Shown: positions 21,218 to 29,858, counted from the first letter of the stretch. The stretch: DNA of 64,000 bases from Micromonospora sp. MP36 (GCF_008119785.1 NZ_VSFA01000027.1:1-64000), one strand, 5' to 3'. A program made the numbers and translations. The notes: generated by a model from the sequence alone, not told the origin.

Positions 21218-21256
21218 AGCCAGCGGTGCCCGACGTTTGATCCGCCGATGCCTTCC

Positions 21257-22699
21257 TCAACTGATCGTCATGGTTGGCGTGTACGTCGTGCCGAGGTGTT
21301 CGTACACGGTCGTGGGCGGCAAGAGGTTCCAGTGGTGGCCGATCATCAGCGCCGCGCCTGCGGGCGCGGCAAAGAACAGGTGCAGCCGGGGTGCGCGCGA
21401 CTGCCGGACGACGTCGACGATGCGGGCGCGAGCGGCGTGCGCCCAGCCGACGGCGAACGCCGCGTCCGGTACGGCGGTCTGGCCCGGTCCGTCCGGAGGT
21501 CCGAGGGTGAGGAAGTCGCACACGGGAAGGGCACCTCGGCGCAGGTAGTCCTCGACGTCCTTGGCCACGTTGTGCGTCAGGGCAATGGCGACGGCAAGGT
21601 CCTCGCCTTGGCCGAGTTCGACGCGGCGGAGTTCCTGGGCTTCGACGTCGGCGGGTGGTGCGTCGCTGCACCATTCGACGTTGCGTTGGTCCGCCGACAC
21701 CACCCATCCTCGGATATCCGGAAGCCGGACTCCGGTCGCGAACCACATGGGCAGTCGCATGGCACCGGTGATGTGCACCCGCCTGACACCGAATGCTTCG
21801 AGGTCGCGGATCTTGCTGGTGAGGGACGGCATGACGACCGCCTGCCAGTCGTCGGGGTTGCGTAGCTGTCGTCGCTCCCGGTCGGTGGCGCCGTCGTAAA
21901 GGTCGACGAAGTCAAGGGTCACGACGGGCTGCAGGCTGTGCGCAGGACGGTCGACCGCGTGCACCGCGAAGATGAGCGTCCCCTGGCGGGCGAGGAGATC
22001 CGCTTGGGCGACCTGCTCGCGGATGGCATCGCGTGTCTGCGGCCCGGCTCCGGTCTTGACCCAGTCGCGGACGAGGTCGCGGCCCCGGAGCACGGCGTCG
22101 TCGTCAACCCGGAGACCGGCGGCGCGCATCGCGTCGCGCGCCTGCCGGGTCCAGGACGTCTCGCCGCCTTCGTGGTGCAACTCGAATTCGTCGAGGAAGT
22201 CCAGCAGTTCGGCCTCAGTGATGCCGAGGTGGTTGGCCCAGATTTTGCGTTGCTTGCCGGCGGCGCTGCGGGGGGTTTTTGGCCGGAGGAGGCGGCCGAC
22301 CGTGTTCGTGTACTTGTCGTGCAGCTTGAGGATCGGGTCGTCGGGATCGAAGGCCCGGTTGGTGATCAGCTGGAAATGCGGGCGGGGATTATCGTGCCGG
22401 TTGGCCGCCCAGGTCGTGTGGAAGTGCTGAAGAGGGCTTTTGCCCTTGGTGGCGGTTGCGGTGGTCAACCACTCGGCGTTGACGACGGTTTCGTCCGTGT
22501 TTGAGCTCTTGATCTGGTAGTAGCAGTCGGCGCCGCTGTTCCGCAGGACGACGAGGTCGTCGAACGCACCGCCGCCGACGTCCTCGATGCTCACGGAGGT
22601 GATGTCAGCGTCGGTCAGGGCGCGGCATGCCCAGTACCAGCCAATGATGTGCTGGTAGTCGTCACCGCGGAGTGCGGCGGCCCGAGCGGGAAGCGTCAT
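21257..22699 (-). CDS. cap4: CBASS effector: PD-(D/E)XK nuclease fused to SAVED domain (Cap4-like)
   Basis: This 480-residue protein starts at ATG 22699, inside the stop of the JAB gene (ATGA). The N-terminal domain (RGDDYQHIIGWYWA, then FDDLVVL and CYYQIKSS) has the D...QxK nuclease core of DUF4297-type Cap4 endonucleases. The C-terminal 200 residues form a SAVED cyclic-oligonucleotide sensor, ending in AVGWAHAARARIV, LHLFFAAPAGAALMIGH and LPPTTVYEH. In known Cap4 proteins a second messenger made by the CD-NTase binds SAVED and unleashes dsDNA degradation, killing the infected cell. It is the last gene of the minus-strand CBASS locus and the only recognisable effector there. Confidence 0.9.
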   Translation of the reverse strand: MTLPARAAALRGDDYQHIIGWYWACRALTDADITSVSIEDVGGGAFDDLVVLRNSGADCYYQIKSSNTDETVVNAEWLTTATATKGKSPLQHFHTTWAANRHDNPRPHFQLITNRAFDPDDPILKLHDKYTNTVGRLLRPKTPRSAAGKQRKIWANHLGITEAELLDFLDEFELHHEGGETSWTRQARDAMRAAGLRVDDDAVLRGRDLVRDWVKTGAGPQTRDAIREQVAQADLLARQGTLIFAVHAVDRPAHSLQPVVTLDFVDLYDGATDRERRQLRNPDDWQAVVMPSLTSKIRDLEAFGVRRVHITGAMRLPMWFATGVRLPDIRGWVVSADQRNVEWCSDAPPADVEAQELRRVELGQGEDLAVAIALTHNVAKDVEDYLRRGALPVCDFLTLGPPDGPGQTAVPDAAFAVGWAHAARARIVDVVRQSRAPRLHLFFAAPAGAALMIGHHWNLLPPTTVYEHLGTTYTPTMTIS

Positions 22700-23232
22700 G
22701 GGCGAGTCCTCGTCGTGGGAAGCGGCGTGTTCGGGTCGGCGGGCGCACTGTGCTTGTGGGGCGCGAGGATGAGCGGGACGTGCTCGGCAGCGTGTCGGTA
22801 GCAGATCCATGCGTGCGCTTCGGGCCGGTCCCATGCTCCGGTCCGGCTGGTCAGGATGATCGTGATGAAGGCGTCGAGGCCCAGCTCCGGGTCGTCGAGG
22901 AACCCGAGATACGTGCGCAGATCCTGATCGCTGGGTGTTGGCGCTGCGCGTGGATGGGTGTGCCATTCCCCGATCCACATGCTGCGGTCGCGCGCGAACG
23001 CGTCCGCGGCGACGCGTTGCGCGTGATGTAGGTCGCGGAGGAAGAACGCTGGCCTGCGGACGGCGGCCGGACCGGGCCCTCCCGCGTACCGAACCTGGGC
23101 CGTCCCGGTGGGCTCGATGTGGCCGAGGAGGAGCCCGCCGGTTTCGTTGCCATCGTCGGACCGCGCGGCTTCGTCTCGTATGGTCGTGGCCGCGGCCGGA
23201 GAGAGGACGACCCGGCCTACCCGGGCTGTCAC
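22696..23232 (-). CDS. cap3: CBASS JAB/JAMM isopeptidase (Cap3-like)
   Basis: I place the start at GTG 23232, with GAGGA just upstream and the GTGA overlap with the E1 stop, giving 178 residues. A longer in-frame ATG at 23283 would overlap the E1 gene by 55 bp. The JAMM metal site is complete: E30 (NETGGLLLG), H91 and H93 (EWHTHP), S101 and D104 (PTPSDQD). In type II CBASS, Cap3 removes the CD-NTase from its conjugates and so counterbalances the E1/E2 pair. The order E2-E1-JAB-effector is kept here. Confidence 0.92.
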   Translation of the reverse strand: MTARVGRVVLSPAAATTIRDEAARSDDGNETGGLLLGHIEPTGTAQVRYAGGPGPAAVRRPAFFLRDLHHAQRVAADAFARDRSMWIGEWHTHPRAAPTPSDQDLRTYLGFLDDPELGLDAFITIILTSRTGAWDRPEAHAWICYRHAAEHVPLILAPHKHSAPADPNTPLPTTRTRP

Positions 23233-24518
23233 GGATCCTCGCAGGTGGGGCAACCGGGAATCGGCGGTGTCCCTGGCCGCCATCGGATGGTTTCCGTGTG
23301 CGTCAGGTCGAACGGGGCTGCTCTGCCTGGCTGGGGTCGCAGGGCGATGACGGCGTGATCGCCGGGCAGTTGCTGGTCGGGGAATCCGCGGCGCTCGAGG
23401 AGCGTCGCTACGGCCGCCTTGGCCGCGAGCTGGCCAACTAGGTGAAGGTCGGCGCCGACGGCGGTCATGGGGCGGTGGCGGCTGCCGGTGCCGTATCCGG
23501 CGTCGATGCCCGGCTCTGGGTCGATCGCGCCGGCCCCGCGAAGGGCGTGCCGCTGGCAGGTCAGGCAGCCCCGGTCGGGCCAGGGGCGTAGGCGCAGGAT
23601 TTCACCGAGGGCTCCGTCCTCGAGCACGCACGCCAGCACCGCGTCGAGGCGAGCGCGGCGGGCCAGGTGGCTGATCACCCGACGGGACGCGACGCCATCC
23701 GTTGCTCCCACGACAATGTCGGTGCTCATGAGCAGGGCGCGGATCTGGTTGGCATCCTGCGCCACGTCGAGCTCGAAGTCTCGCACCTCGACTCCGGGCC
23801 GGAGCAATTCTAGATCTTGGCGAACCGCTGAGACCTTGGATCGCCCGACGTGCTCGGGACCGCACATGTGCCGGACCAAGTTGTGCCACCGCAAGCGGTC
23901 GGGGTCGACGAGGTATAGCCGGCCGGCACCATACGTGGCGAGCGCGTGCGCGGCGGCACCGCCGATGCTGCCCGCGCCGACCACCATCACGGTCGACGGC
24001 TTCAGATACTCCAGAGGCCAAGACTGGACCAGCTGCTCGTTGCCGAGCACCTCTGGCTCGCAGTCGATGTCCAGCGGAGCGGCACCGTCAGCTCCAACGT
24101 GCCATGCCGCCAGAGCAGGCAGGCGCTCACCGGGTATGCGGTCGACCGCGTCGGGGGCATGGGTGATCGCGATGTACGCGGCCTTGCCCGGGTGCACGAA
24201 GCCGGACTTCACGAACGCCTTGAACGACTCCAGCTTGAGCGTCGTCGTCCGGCGGCGGCCCAAGTACCACAAGACGTGCAGGTCGGCCCCGACTCGGTAC
24301 CACCGCCCGCCGCAGTGGATCTCGCCCGAGTTGAGGAAGTGCCGACGCACCGGCTGCAGCTCCACCGGAAGCATCACCGTGTCGGGCCCGGAAGAGATCT
24401 GGTGGACGTATCCGGCGTTCTGGGCCGCGGAGACCTTGAACGTGACGTTGCCCCAGGAGCCGCTACCGCGAATGCGGCTGGCGGCCTCGTGGGGGACAAG
24501 AACGATCAGCTCACGCAT
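23229..24518 (-). CDS. cap2: CBASS E1-like ThiF-family enzyme (E1 half of Cap2)
   Basis: This 429-residue protein has an N-terminal beta-rich region (about 1-170) followed by a ThiF/MoeB adenylation fold: VMVVGAGSIGGAAAHAL (G181-G187), LYLVDPDRLRWHNLVRH, TDIVVGATDG. Two CxxC pairs (CLTC near 318 and CPTC at 424-427) form the structural zinc site usual in E1 enzymes. It should adenylate the C-terminus of the CD-NTase and pass it on to an E2 cysteine. In the best-known type II systems E1 and E2 are fused as Cap2; here the E2 is a separate upstream gene, joined by a TGATG overlap. All parts look intact. Confidence 0.92.
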   Translation of the reverse strand: MRELIVLVPHEAASRIRGSGSWGNVTFKVSAAQNAGYVHQISSGPDTVMLPVELQPVRRHFLNSGEIHCGGRWYRVGADLHVLWYLGRRRTTTLKLESFKAFVKSGFVHPGKAAYIAITHAPDAVDRIPGERLPALAAWHVGADGAAPLDIDCEPEVLGNEQLVQSWPLEYLKPSTVMVVGAGSIGGAAAHALATYGAGRLYLVDPDRLRWHNLVRHMCGPEHVGRSKVSAVRQDLELLRPGVEVRDFELDVAQDANQIRALLMSTDIVVGATDGVASRRVISHLARRARLDAVLACVLEDGALGEILRLRPWPDRGCLTCQRHALRGAGAIDPEPGIDAGYGTGSRHRPMTAVGADLHLVGQLAAKAAVATLLERRGFPDQQLPGDHAVIALRPQPGRAAPFDLTHTETIRWRPGTPPIPGCPTCEDP

Positions 24519-25084
24519 CAGGCGCCATCGCTCAGTCTGGCATCCGTGCCGGCCGTCGTGTTGCTCTCGCCCGCTTCCGGTTGACCAAGTAGATGGTCGA
24601 GTTGATCGTCATCGACGATGCCGTCGATCGTCATCGCGCCGATCAGGCCGCGGCGCATCAACTCGAACTCCACGCGCCACCCTGCGGCCTTCAGCAGCAG
24701 CTCCACCACCGAGTCGCGCCCGGTCCATGTCGCGTCGTCCTGCAACAGGCACAAGCTGCCATCGCCCATCACGTGCCACCGCTGGTCAGTGCGCGCGATG
24801 AGGGGCGGCTGCGGGTCGTCGGGGAAGATGGCTGGCGGCACCATCGGGTACGCGTGCCCATAGACGACCGCGACGAGGAGACCCCTCTCGCCGATCGCCT
24901 TGACGAGACCGGGTGGCTCAGGACGAGCGAACGGCCAGCGCGGCAGGTGCCCTATCCAGCCGCCAGCTCCCTCGTTCTGCCACTCCAGGTCCGGGAACCG
25001 CTGCCGGACCTCCTCCTGATCGCGCTTCAGGCGCCGTGGCTCACACTGCCACCAGGTCACCGGCACGGGACGTACATCCTTCAC
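24518..25084 (-). CDS. CBASS E2-like conjugating enzyme, separate gene
   Basis: GTG 25084, 5 bp after the CD-NTase stop, gives 188 residues; the ribosome site is poor, so a start a few codons later is possible. The core matches UBC-like E2 proteins of bacterial ubiquitin-like operons: VVYGHAYPMVPPAIFPDDP, RWHVMGDGSLCLLQDDATW, then VVELLLKAAGW. C112 in GSLCLL sits where the E2 catalytic cysteine belongs, preceded by H104. It should accept the activated CD-NTase C-terminus from the E1 encoded next. A long minus-strand extension beyond 25084 is just the shadow of the CD-NTase gene. Confidence 0.85.
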   Translation of the reverse strand: MKDVRPVPVTWWQCEPRRLKRDQEEVRQRFPDLEWQNEGAGGWIGHLPRWPFARPEPPGLVKAIGERGLLVAVVYGHAYPMVPPAIFPDDPQPPLIARTDQRWHVMGDGSLCLLQDDATWTGRDSVVELLLKAAGWRVEFELMRRGLIGAMTIDGIVDDDQLDHLLGQPEAGESNTTAGTDARLSDGA

Positions 25085-25089
25085 GGGAT

Positions 25090-26052
25090 TCAGCCCTGCG
25101 GCGCGTCGCGAATCGGGCGGCCGGTGATCAACGCCGGGCCGGTGACGGTAGGCGAGACCTTCTTCTCCGGCGCCGGGAAGTCCGACCCGAAGACCTCCTG
25201 CCACGTGCGCTGGGCCTCGTCGGCGTCGCCGTCGGCGTCGAGCGCGCACGCCCGGGTCGCGGCATCCCGAGCTTCCTCCAGTGCTTCCCGTAGTACCGGA
25301 ATATCGAGATCGACCTGAATCGCTCCGCAATGTCCCGCAGGGTCGTTGACGCCCCAGTTCACCTGGATGGCCGCAGCGGTGAAGAACGCCCGCAGCGCCT
25401 CGGGCCGGGTGCCGCTGCGCGGCATGCACTGCAGCGCGAGCACCTCCATCACCAGTGACTTGACCTTCGTCGGCACCGAGAGCCGCCACCGCTTCAGCAC
25501 CCGGACCATTGCCCGGAAGTGCTCCCAGTCCCGCTGGTGGTCGGCGACCGCCTCGATCAGGTACTCCGGGTCGGCCGTGGTCCACTCGTTGGAGCGCTTC
25601 GACGGGATGAGCAGCGTCCCGTTGGCCTGACGCAGCACCGGCATCACGTCAACGGTGAACGCGTCCTCGAACTCGGGCGGGTCGATGAAGCACTTCACCG
25701 CACGGTCACGGGGCAGCGTGTAGCGGACCAGCTGGTCGACAGTGCCGTCCGTAGCGCCCAGCAGGTACTTCACGCGCTCGCGCGCGTGCTCCAGCGCCTC
25801 GCTGGCCGACTCGCCCGGCTGGCCCCAGTCAGGGTGATCCTCCCACCGGTAGACGATCACGAGATCGACGTCGTGTACCGGGTCGAGCTGGGTGCTGCGG
25901 GCAAGCGATCCCGACCCGAACACCTCGGCGACGTCCGACTCGGCCTTGAACGCCTTCTTGAAAACGTCCCGCCGCTCGCGCGCGAGGTCTACGTGTTCCT
26001 TGTCGGCGTTGACCACGTCCTGGAAGTCGTCGAATGCCTTCTCGACACCCAT
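25090..26052 (-). CDS. CBASS cyclic-oligonucleotide synthase (CD-NTase) of the type II module
   Basis: This 320-residue nucleotidyltransferase has the canonical motifs: FGSGSLARST (G46-S49), DVDLV (D61, D63), and the third acidic residue in VDVMPVL (D135). The helical C-terminal lobe is typical of the CD-NTase family. The chain ends in DAPQG, a C-terminal glycine of the kind needed for conjugation by the E1/E2 pair encoded directly downstream. A strong ribosome site (GGAGGGG) precedes ATG 26052. It makes the second messenger sensed by SAVED. The clade cannot be settled by eye; Cap4 partners are often CdnD enzymes. Confidence 0.93.
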   Translation of the reverse strand: MGVEKAFDDFQDVVNADKEHVDLARERRDVFKKAFKAESDVAEVFGSGSLARSTQLDPVHDVDLVIVYRWEDHPDWGQPGESASEALEHARERVKYLLGATDGTVDQLVRYTLPRDRAVKCFIDPPEFEDAFTVDVMPVLRQANGTLLIPSKRSNEWTTADPEYLIEAVADHQRDWEHFRAMVRVLKRWRLSVPTKVKSLVMEVLALQCMPRSGTRPEALRAFFTAAAIQVNWGVNDPAGHCGAIQVDLDIPVLREALEEARDAATRACALDADGDADEAQRTWQEVFGSDFPAPEKKVSPTVTGPALITGRPIRDAPQG

Positions 26053-26419
26053 CCCATCCCCTCCGACTAATAAAGTTACCTATTCAATTCGCGATGATGG
26101 TGCGCGCCGACCTCTCGCCCGGGAGCCGAGGGGAGCCCAATCAGCGCAACCGTGACGTAGCGGCTTGCATTCCGACGTGCGCATTCTTGGGTCGCCGGCA
26201 AGCCCGCCGGGGGGTGCGACACTCCTCCCGGGACCAAGTTCGAGCATCGAAAATGGCAGTCGAAGCAGAACAATCGCATCGACGGGCTAGCATTTGGCGA
26301 GCGGTTCGGCCTGCGCTTCGGTACGGCAACGCCAGCCCTCTGTGCCGCGTCCAGGGCACCTCGTCCAGCTTGCAGGGGAGGTGCCTGACGTCGCTCACGG
26401 ATCCTGGCAGCGGATCGGC
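26053..26419 (-). promoter_or_regulatory. Gap and probable internal promoter between the two CBASS modules
   Basis: This 367-bp gap separates the TRIP13-like gene from the second CD-NTase, whereas all other genes in the locus overlap or lie within 16 bp of each other. The part next to the CD-NTase start is unusually AT-rich for this genome (26067-26090). On the minus strand it contains TTGAAT and TTTATTAG followed by GGAGGGG and ATG 26052, so a separate promoter for the type II module is likely. I saw no gene in the gap and no copy of the GTTTCA palindrome. Confidence 0.45.
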
Positions 26420-27352
26420 TCACGGGGTCGCGCCATGCTCCTCGAAGATGGGCGTTGGCTCGATCGCGCGGGCGGTGCGCAGGAGGATCTCGTCAGTCAG
26501 CGCGCCGTCGGGGAACGCGTCCATGATCGCCGCCGGAACGAGTCGCTGGGTCAGGTCTGAGTAGGTATAGCCGACGCGCTCACCGTCCGGTCCCGTCAGA
26601 TCGGCCAGCCGGTCGAGGGTCGACCCCGCAACGTCGATGCCGCGCAGCGCGTGGCGCAACGCGGTGAGGCGCTGCGCCGTGTCCGGGCGGTCGAAGACGA
26701 AGGTGGCGGCCGCGCGACGCATGATCGCCGGGTCGAGTGCCCCGAGGCGGTTCGTGCAGAGCACGACCAGCACGGGGACCCGCGCGCCAGCAAGTCCGTC
26801 GACGCCGGCGAGGAACGCGTCGACGCCGGCGCGGTCCTCATGGTGCATCTGCTGGTTTGCCCGGGACTGCACGAGGGCGTCGGCTTCGTCGACGACAAGT
26901 ACCGACACGGCGTTGATCCCGCGGGGCGTCCGGGACTTCGCGCCCTGCAGGTGGAGGTGTTCGAACGCGGCGCCGATGAGCCCGGTCATCTCGCCGACCA
27001 GGCCGCTGCCCCGGGTGGCGAGCTTGAGCCGGTACAGGTACACGGGCAGGTCCAGTTCGTCGGCGAGGTCGCATCCGAACGACTCGGCCAGGGCACTCTT
27101 GCCGCACCCGACGTCGCCGGCGAACACGAAGAGGGGAGCCCGGTCTGCGAACAGTGTGGTGGCGGCGACCTCGAGGCCGTGGAACTTCTCCGCCCACAGC
27201 TGCAAGCGATGCGGGTCGGCGAGCAGCATCGCCTCCTTGCGGAGCCGGTTCTTGACGTCGTCAAGCCCGAGGAGGCGCCGATACCGGTCGGCCCGCACGG
27301 GCTCGGGCAGCTCGATGACGGGCTGGAACAGGTCATCCTGCGTGGTCAACAT
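26420..27352 (-). CDS. cap6: TRIP13/Pch2-like AAA+ ATPase of type III CBASS (Cap6-like)
   Basis: ATG 27352 is preceded by AAGGAG and lies 16 bp after the HORMA stop; the product has 310 residues. It has Walker A GDVGCGKS (79-86), Walker B VLVVDEAD (D155, E156), sensor 1 in LVVLCTNRLGALDPA, and the arginine-finger region IMRRAAATFVFDRP. In type III CBASS this ATPase unfolds the HORMA protein and so switches the CD-NTase off until phage infection. It is encoded directly after HORMA, as in other type III operons. Confidence 0.93.
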   Translation of the reverse strand: MLTTQDDLFQPVIELPEPVRADRYRRLLGLDDVKNRLRKEAMLLADPHRLQLWAEKFHGLEVAATTLFADRAPLFVFAGDVGCGKSALAESFGCDLADELDLPVYLYRLKLATRGSGLVGEMTGLIGAAFEHLHLQGAKSRTPRGINAVSVLVVDEADALVQSRANQQMHHEDRAGVDAFLAGVDGLAGARVPVLVVLCTNRLGALDPAIMRRAAATFVFDRPDTAQRLTALRHALRGIDVAGSTLDRLADLTGPDGERVGYTYSDLTQRLVPAAIMDAFPDGALTDEILLRTARAIEPTPIFEEHGATP

Positions 27353-27368
27353 GATCTCCTTGAGGTGC

Positions 27369-27884
27369 TTACCAGGCCACGTACACGCTGCGGTCGACAC
27401 CGATACCGTTGCGCGCGTAGCCGTGCCCGGACGTGGACGTTCCGGCGATGGCCGCAGGCTCGTCGGCGTCGCTCCGCTGCACCGGAAGCCCGGCCTTGAT
27501 CCGCTGCCGCTCGCTGGCCGCGAGCAGCAGGAACTTCGTCGAGTAGTTGAGGAAGCTGTAGAAGGGCATCCCCGCGACGACGACCGAGGACGGGAAGCTG
27601 CCGGGGCGGCTGTCCACGAGATGGCCGCCGGTCGTAGCGGTGTATCGCAGCCGCAGGCGCCACGCGTTCGAGTTCAGCTCCTTGAACCCGAAGTCGACGG
27701 TGCCGAGGTAGCCGTCCCGTAGCAGCAGCGCCACCTCCTCGACGTAGTCGTCGATACGGTCCAGGGATGGCTTGCCGTACAGGTTCGCCAGCATCCGCAG
27801 GTCCGCACCGACCTTCGCGCCGACGTAGCGCGCCTGGGTAATCGTGAGAGAGTCGGAGGCCGACCGGGTCAGCGCGTACGTCAT
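27369..27884 (-). CDS. cap7: Bacterial HORMA-domain protein of type III CBASS (Cap7-like)
   Basis: This 171-residue protein starts at ATG 27884, overlapping the CD-NTase stop (TGATG). The N-terminal helix with SDSLTITQARYVGAKVGADL, the segment YVEEVALLLRDGYLGTVDFG and the strand WRLRLRYTATTGG fit the bacterial HORMA family found in CBASS operons. The C-terminal third would be the mobile safety belt that closes around a peptide and activates the adjacent CD-NTase. Position between CD-NTase and TRIP13 supports the call more strongly than sequence motifs, which are weak in this family. Confidence 0.85.
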   Translation of the reverse strand: MTYALTRSASDSLTITQARYVGAKVGADLRMLANLYGKPSLDRIDDYVEEVALLLRDGYLGTVDFGFKELNSNAWRLRLRYTATTGGHLVDSRPGSFPSSVVVAGMPFYSFLNYSTKFLLLAASERQRIKAGLPVQRSDADEPAAIAGTSTSGHGYARNGIGVDRSVYVAW

Positions 27885-28891
27885 CAGGCCACCCCGAACG
27901 ACGGGCCGAGCAGGTTGCACCACGCCGCCACGGCGTCGCCCTTGGTCGGCGCGAGCGCGGCCCAATTGATCTCCTCGAACGCGGACTTCGCCACGTCAAC
28001 GAGCCGGGCCCGGTGGTATTCGGTGTAGCTGCTGACGATGTTGTTGTCGGGGTTGACCGGGTCCCAGACCTGCATGGCGTCATTGCTGGGCCCGATCGCG
28101 GAGCGGTCGTAGAAGTCAGTGAAGATGATCGGCGAGCGCAGCTCGGTGTTCACGATGTAGCCCAGCACCTGCTCGAACGCCCGCGGGTAGTCATTTACCG
28201 CCAGCGGCGCGCCAAGCCAGCCGTGGTCCCACAGGTGCGCGACGATCAGCTCGATCAGGAAGCTCTTGCACCGCAGCTGCTCGTCGTTGCGCTTCGCCTC
28301 GCGGATGAACGCCTTGAGCAGGCGGATGAGTTCGAGGTACTCGGCACCGGCCGTCTGGCGCCGCGAGCGGATGAACTGCAGGTGCTGCGTGACCGAGGTG
28401 AGCACCCGCGTGCCGTCGCGAGTGACGAGGTAGCCCTTGTCGTCGGCGTCGCCCACGTACAACACAGGGACAACGTCGATCTTCAGCTTCGTGCCGTGCA
28501 TGGTGATGCCGACCGCGTGGTCTGAGACTTGGAAGTCCTCAGCGACCTTGGTCCTGCCGTAGACCTCCTTGCAGCGCTCCAGCAGCCAGTTCAGCAAGTC
28601 CGCCTCGTTGACGTCCAAGCCGCCGACCTGGCCGGCCCGGACATACGCCGCGACGTCGGCGTCCGAGCCCTCGCCGCGCCGCCGCCGGATCGCCGTGTGC
28701 TTCGCGGTGCTGCCCGACCCACGCAGCTTCACTAGGTCGTAATCGGGGTGCGCGGCGATGTGCGCCTCCAGCCGCTCGCGCAGGTACCTCACCTGCTCGC
28801 GTCGCTTGGCGGCCTCGGCACTCGGAACGTTGACGGCGCTGTTGGCATGGCGGGCCAGCGCCTCGTGGTCCACATATGGGACGTGCGGCAT
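27884..28891 (-). CDS. cdnC: CBASS cyclic-oligonucleotide synthase of the type III module (CdnC-like)
   Basis: I chose ATG 28891 because GCAGGAG lies 6 bp upstream, giving 335 residues; an ATG five codons earlier has no such site. Motifs are LRGSGSTAKHTAI (G58-S61), SDADV (D77, D79) and KIDVVPVLY (D139), which is a full catalytic triad. CdnC enzymes of type III CBASS work with HORMA and TRIP13, which follow here in the expected order. A NucC nuclease usually completes such operons, but none is present. The promoter carries a GTTTCA-N10-TGAAAC palindrome shared with the divergent regulatory genes. Confidence 0.92.
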   Translation of the reverse strand: MPHVPYVDHEALARHANSAVNVPSAEAAKRREQVRYLRERLEAHIAAHPDYDLVKLRGSGSTAKHTAIRRRRGEGSDADVAAYVRAGQVGGLDVNEADLLNWLLERCKEVYGRTKVAEDFQVSDHAVGITMHGTKLKIDVVPVLYVGDADDKGYLVTRDGTRVLTSVTQHLQFIRSRRQTAGAEYLELIRLLKAFIREAKRNDEQLRCKSFLIELIVAHLWDHGWLGAPLAVNDYPRAFEQVLGYIVNTELRSPIIFTDFYDRSAIGPSNDAMQVWDPVNPDNNIVSSYTEYHRARLVDVAKSAFEEINWAALAPTKGDAVAAWCNLLGPSFGVA

Positions 28892-28921
28892 GTCGAACTC
28901 CTGCAAGGAACCGTGTCTTCG

Positions 28922-28943
28922 GTTTCACTGTATCCCATGAAAC
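28922..28943. promoter_or_regulatory. Operator-like palindrome before cdnC
   Basis: GTTTCA (28922-28927) and TGAAAC (28938-28943) form an inverted repeat with a 10-bp spacer, about 30 bp upstream of the cdnC start and 66 bp before the divergent ATPase gene. The flanks (GGTTTCACTG and TGAAACTGG) match those of the second palindrome at 29874-29886. The same DNA-binding protein probably acts on both sites. Confidence 0.65.
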
Positions 28944-29009
28944 TGGTCTGGCTCGTGCGCCCCCGGCGCGTGACGTGACGTCATCGAACTGGCCTGCCAA
29001 GGTGAACGG

Positions 29010-29858
29010 ATGCGGATCGAGTTCGTCGGCCGGCGGCCGCTCCTGCGCCGTGGCACCCCTGTCCACCGAACCGAGGACCCCGGGCACCTGGTGCTCGACA
29101 TGCGGCAGCTTACGTTCGCCAGCCCGCTCGAACTGGCGGCTGTTGCCGCTCTCGCACAGACCTTTGAGTCGCTCGACGTCCCCACGACACTGCACATGCC
29201 GGGTGAAAGCGATATCTCGTCTTATTTGGCGCGGATGGATCTTCGAGCTGCCCTTCCGCCCGGGAGTCGGGTCGTCGGTTCGGCACCGGAGCATCGGCGC
29301 CTGGATCGCTCCGACAAGCTGGTGGAGGTGATGCGGGTGTCGGCGGAGACCGAGGACGAACTCATGGACCGCATCGGACGCGTCGCGCTCGCACAGCTCG
29401 ATCCCGCCTTCGGCCGTCGCGCCGTGCAGAGCATCGGCGAACTGGTCGACAATGCCGTCAGCCACGGCGCGAGCCCCATCGGCGCGTTCGCCGCCGCGCA
29501 GACATACACCGGCAGAACCTCGAAGCGCCGGGGCCTGGAGTTCGCGATCTGCGATACCGGCATCGGCATCCTGAAGCACCTGCGAAAGAACCCCGCGTAC
29601 CGTGGCCTACGAGACGACAAGGGCGCTCTCGCCCACGCCTTGCAGCCGGGCGTGACCGGCACGAGCGACAAGCGGGGCAACGGGCTCGCCGACTTATTCA
29701 ACGTCACCGACAACGCCGGATACTCGATCCTCGTGCTGCGCAGCGGAACAGGGCTTGCCAGCGTGGCAGCCCGCCGCGATGATCGACGCCGCGACTATGC
29801 GGCTACGGCGGACGAGATCACAGGAACATGGGCGTGGCTCAGGGTGCGCGACCCCTGA
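29010..29858 (+). CDS. GHKL ATPase with N-terminal STAS-like region, divergent from CBASS
   Basis: This 282-residue protein has an N-terminal region of about 90 residues that resembles a STAS fold (HLVLDMRQLTFASPLELAAV). It is followed by a histidine-kinase-like ATPase domain: N-box SIGELVDNAVSHG (141-153), G1 box CDTGIGI (181-187), G2 region GTSDKRGNGLADLF. There is no phosphoacceptor histidine domain, so it is of the anti-sigma/regulatory ATPase type rather than a sensor kinase. AAGGTG precedes ATG 29010. It is divergent from cdnC and followed by a DUF4325-wHTH gene, and such ATPase/DUF4325 pairs look like regulatory partners. Confidence 0.85.
   Translation: MRIEFVGRRPLLRRGTPVHRTEDPGHLVLDMRQLTFASPLELAAVAALAQTFESLDVPTTLHMPGESDISSYLARMDLRAALPPGSRVVGSAPEHRRLDRSDKLVEVMRVSAETEDELMDRIGRVALAQLDPAFGRRAVQSIGELVDNAVSHGASPIGAFAAAQTYTGRTSKRRGLEFAICDTGIGILKHLRKNPAYRGLRDDKGALAHALQPGVTGTSDKRGNGLADLFNVTDNAGYSILVLRSGTGLASVAARRDDRRRDYAATADEITGTWAWLRVRDP

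Noticed and set aside
23232..23283. Longer start for the JAB gene at ATG 23283
   Set aside because: It would overlap the E1 gene by 55 bp, while GTG 23232 has a GAGGA site and the 4-bp overlap typical of this operon.
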